64,000 bases of DNA, taken from NCBI RefSeq assembly GCF_963678635.1, contig NC_087062.1, positions 61,671,584 through 61,735,583 of the forward strand, in the 5' to 3' direction. This document shows, piece after piece, positions 62,065-64,000 of the stretch. The DNA is from Symsagittifera roscoffensis (lineage: Eukaryota > Xenacoelomorpha > Acoela > Convolutidae). Below the pieces are notes generated by a model. It searched no databases and was not told the DNA's origin. It saw nothing but the letters and a program-made list of their open reading frames with translations. The position numbers were made by a program, and so were the translations under genes. The number at the start of each line of letters is the position of its first letter. Positions within the stretch are counted from its first letter, which is position 1.

Positions 62065-62829
62065 ATGCGTGATGTCAAGAGCAAAGGAGATGAAGGGCAA
62101 AGCATCCAGCAGGTCGACGTGTCAGCAGAACAACACGTGAAAAAGGAATATCCCCTCTTCGGTTGGACGGCAACCGACAGGCCGCTCGAAATACCACCAG
62201 ATAATTTAGACCCAGCATCATCGACGGGGACGTCGATAAATATTTTTGTCCGGGGAGTGGGGGTAGGACTTACCCATACCAAAAATTTGATGATAAAGAA
62301 ACTCAGGGAATTAAGAGAGACCAACGGGCTAGAACTGGGCGAAGAAGAGGCCGAGCCTACCATAGGACGAAATTTCAAAACGAAATATGAAATACCCTAT
62401 GAATACTCGGAGAACATCCTGATAACGGACAGCGACTTCATTTTGTCAGACAGGACTAGCGCGATATGTATAACGGCGGACATGAGCTTCAAATCGAGAC
62501 TAGAGGTCGACTTCAAGAGAGAATACCAGACGTGGAGTTTCGATTCTGACAGAGACCGGGGGTGGGAGGAATGGCTGCGCTTCCCCCATCAGTGGCACAA
62601 GTCCCAGGAAAAAACCTGTGCTTTCTAATGACGAGGGTCAATGAAAGGAATACGATATATCCTGAGCACGTGATGTTAGCACTAACGAGGCTGAGAGACT
62701 TCATGATTGAAAGAGGGATAGTGGAGGTGTCGATGCCTGTTTATGACCCAAACAGGGGCAAGTTGAGCCCAAGGGAGTTATATGCCATCCTACACGTGGT
62801 CTTCGTAGGAGTCTTCACAGAGTCTCGTA
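62065..62829 (+). pseudogene. Region D linker and truncated macrodomain
   Basis: Continues with IFVRGVGVGLTH (over a polypurine copy at 62245-62258) and ILITDSDFILSDRTSAICITADMSF. After a frame change near 62530-62560 it reads ALPPSVAQVPGKNLCFLMTR and VSMPVYDPNRGKLSPRELYAILHVVF. At about 62805 the macrodomain is cut before its last strand and joined to unrelated sequence; the last about 15 residues and the pol stop are missing. Confidence 0.75.
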
Positions 62830-64000
62830 GGAGAATCTGACCTCATGTTACAATTTAAAATTGGGTGACAAGGGTCCTCACGTTTACAGTATGATGACAA
62901 AGTATGTAGCTCGAGATGATTCTTGATTGACTCTAGCCAGAAGGAAAGGTGCTACGTGTTTCTTGAGATAAATCGTGTCTGTGATACGTGATTCGATGAT
63001 TAAAACTTGCTATCAGAGGGCGACTAAGAATCGGGCGTTGGAAAGTCGAGACTCGAGTGTCATCTTGATTGTGTACCAGAAGGACAACAATTCTAGACAA
63101 TCTCTTGAGAACCATGCGAAGATTGACGAGATCAAGAATTTCTCAAACAAGAAGTTGGAAAGTGGTAATGACTTGCATCGTGCACTGACGGAAGCTCAAG
63201 AATACCAAACCATATAAACAGGTAGGAAATCAGAGAATATTATAGTCATGGGGATATCTTACGACCCTTTCATGGGAACAGAAGCAGGTGGTGCATAGAT
63301 GAACTTCGAAATTGCAAGGTTACTGGAGTTTTGGAGAGAGAGGATAGTTAAAAATGATGCACATTAGAGGGAGAAGTCGAGCTTGGGCTCACTTCTTGTT
63401 GAAAATGAACCTGAGATTATCTGCGTGTCACGTTCAGAGAGGAAGGTGCAACTGAGGCTAGTTGGCGAAACAATTCTTGATCACAAAGCTAGGCGTGGTC
63501 TGGATGCTTGAGACCCTCCTGGTGCCCACATCGCCAAACAAGCTTGAATGAAGAGACTACAGAGAGATTCAGACTATTACCTGGAAGGAAAAGGATTTGG
63601 GGGACCTGAATGGGATACACAAGTTGATCTTTCCTCATCAGGAACAATCTTTAGTCAAGCCGAAAGAATCCGAGAAAAGCAGAAGAAAATGGAGCGAGGC
63701 ATTTTTCTTGGTTTGACTGCAGGAGTAGAAAGGAAGGACTTGGCCACGTGGTTTGGTGATGTCGCAGAGAAAAAGAAGGGCGACGTACATACTCTAGATG
63801 ATTGCTACGCTAGCACAATCGTGATTTTGGCAATGGCAGTGGGATTCTTCTCGATAATTAGTTTTCTAGAGTCATCAGAGAGGTTGGAGTCCGAGCATCA
63901 TTTGATCACTGGCCAGGGGTGTTGCAAATGATCCAGAAGCGCATCAAAGGATCGAAAGTGTGTGGAAGAAATGATGGGATTCCCGGTGAGCGAGGCATAT
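62830..64000 (+). pseudogene. Region D remnant of ORF3
   Basis: A very degraded copy of the ORF3 region: SRRKGATCFLR-like near 62935, IDEIKNFSNKKLESGNDLH near 63122, then stretches matching PFLDSEAGGAHRNYEVAELL and RPSWCPH of A in several frames, and AMAVGFFSIISFLESSERLESEHHLIT near 63830. The whole of ORF2a and most of ORF2b are missing between the macrodomain and this remnant. It runs out of the window. Confidence 0.78.

Larger units (their letters stand above)
54324..64000 (+). mobile_element. Region D: decayed gag-pol copy, probably the second half of element B
   Basis: It starts directly at the right edge of element C with about 335 bp of leader-like sequence, then gag, protease, RT, RNase H, integrase and a cut macrodomain, then a remnant of ORF3, in the + orientation. 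B on the left of C has an LTR and leader but no genes; D has genes but no LTR. Insertion of C into one element explains both. D is closer to A than to C in sequence. Many stops, frameshifts and deletions make it inactive. Confidence 0.8.

Overview
The window is eukaryotic, repeat-derived DNA with no host gene that I can support. It consists of very large Ty3/gypsy-type LTR retrotransposons, nested and joined head to tail, at different stages of decay. The host looks like an invertebrate animal genome. The basis is weak: base composition is intermediate, and a candidate 3' splice site (TTATTTTCAG) resembles a nematode consensus. The species cannot be told from this sequence.

Layout. (1) Element A, + strand, 1-23476, enters from the left with its 5' LTR outside the window. 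It has a leader with a 14-bp minisatellite, gag (1076-3527), pol (3530-9855), a 528-bp inter-ORF gap, then a long 3' coding block (10384-21871) and a 3' LTR (22276-23476). All its genes carry stops or frameshifts, and 2.6 kb of the 3' block is duplicated. (2) The A LTR is followed directly by a primer-binding site, a 0.23-kb leader remnant and a second LTR (about 23736-24631) with its own primer-binding site. This second LTR begins element B, whose long leader (24659-29722) contains a 1.26-1.49 kb unit repeated about three times. (3) Element C, - strand, 29723-54323, is complete: two 919-bp LTRs differing at only about 3 positions, a primer-binding site, a polypurine tract and nearly open genes in the order gag, pro, RT-RNase H, integrase-macro, then three large ORFs (1299, 976 and 800 aa). 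At 24.6 kb it is exceptionally long. (4) Region D (54324 to the end, + strand) is a decayed gag-pol plus a remnant of the 3' block. It is most simply the second half of element B, split by the insertion of C.

Three features make this family unusual. First, integrase is followed by a C-terminal region that I recognise as a macrodomain of the ALC1/TARG1 type, with changed catalytic positions. Second, the 3' coding block begins with a protein that has a coiled coil and an SGNH (GDSL) hydrolase domain with an intact Ser-Asn-Asp/His set, and probably a second degenerate SGNH-like domain. It continues into about 1700 residues that I cannot assign, which include a conserved KRKR cluster and a conserved C-x4-C-x4-H-x-C-x4-C motif. 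In A, the junctions that are split between frames in C are read in one frame, so the block may be a single polyprotein of about 3000 residues. Third, the motif TCCGGGGAGT at the 3' LTR boundary (the plus-strand primer) recurs inside pol, in two different reading frames, in all three copies. This suggests internal (central) polypurine tracts.

In the inferred life cycle, gag and pol come from the full-length RNA. The 3' block probably comes from a spliced or internally initiated RNA starting in the gap between pol and the block. The macrodomain and the esterase would be accessory activities against, or borrowed from, host ADP-ribose or acetyl-ester chemistry; that role is speculation.
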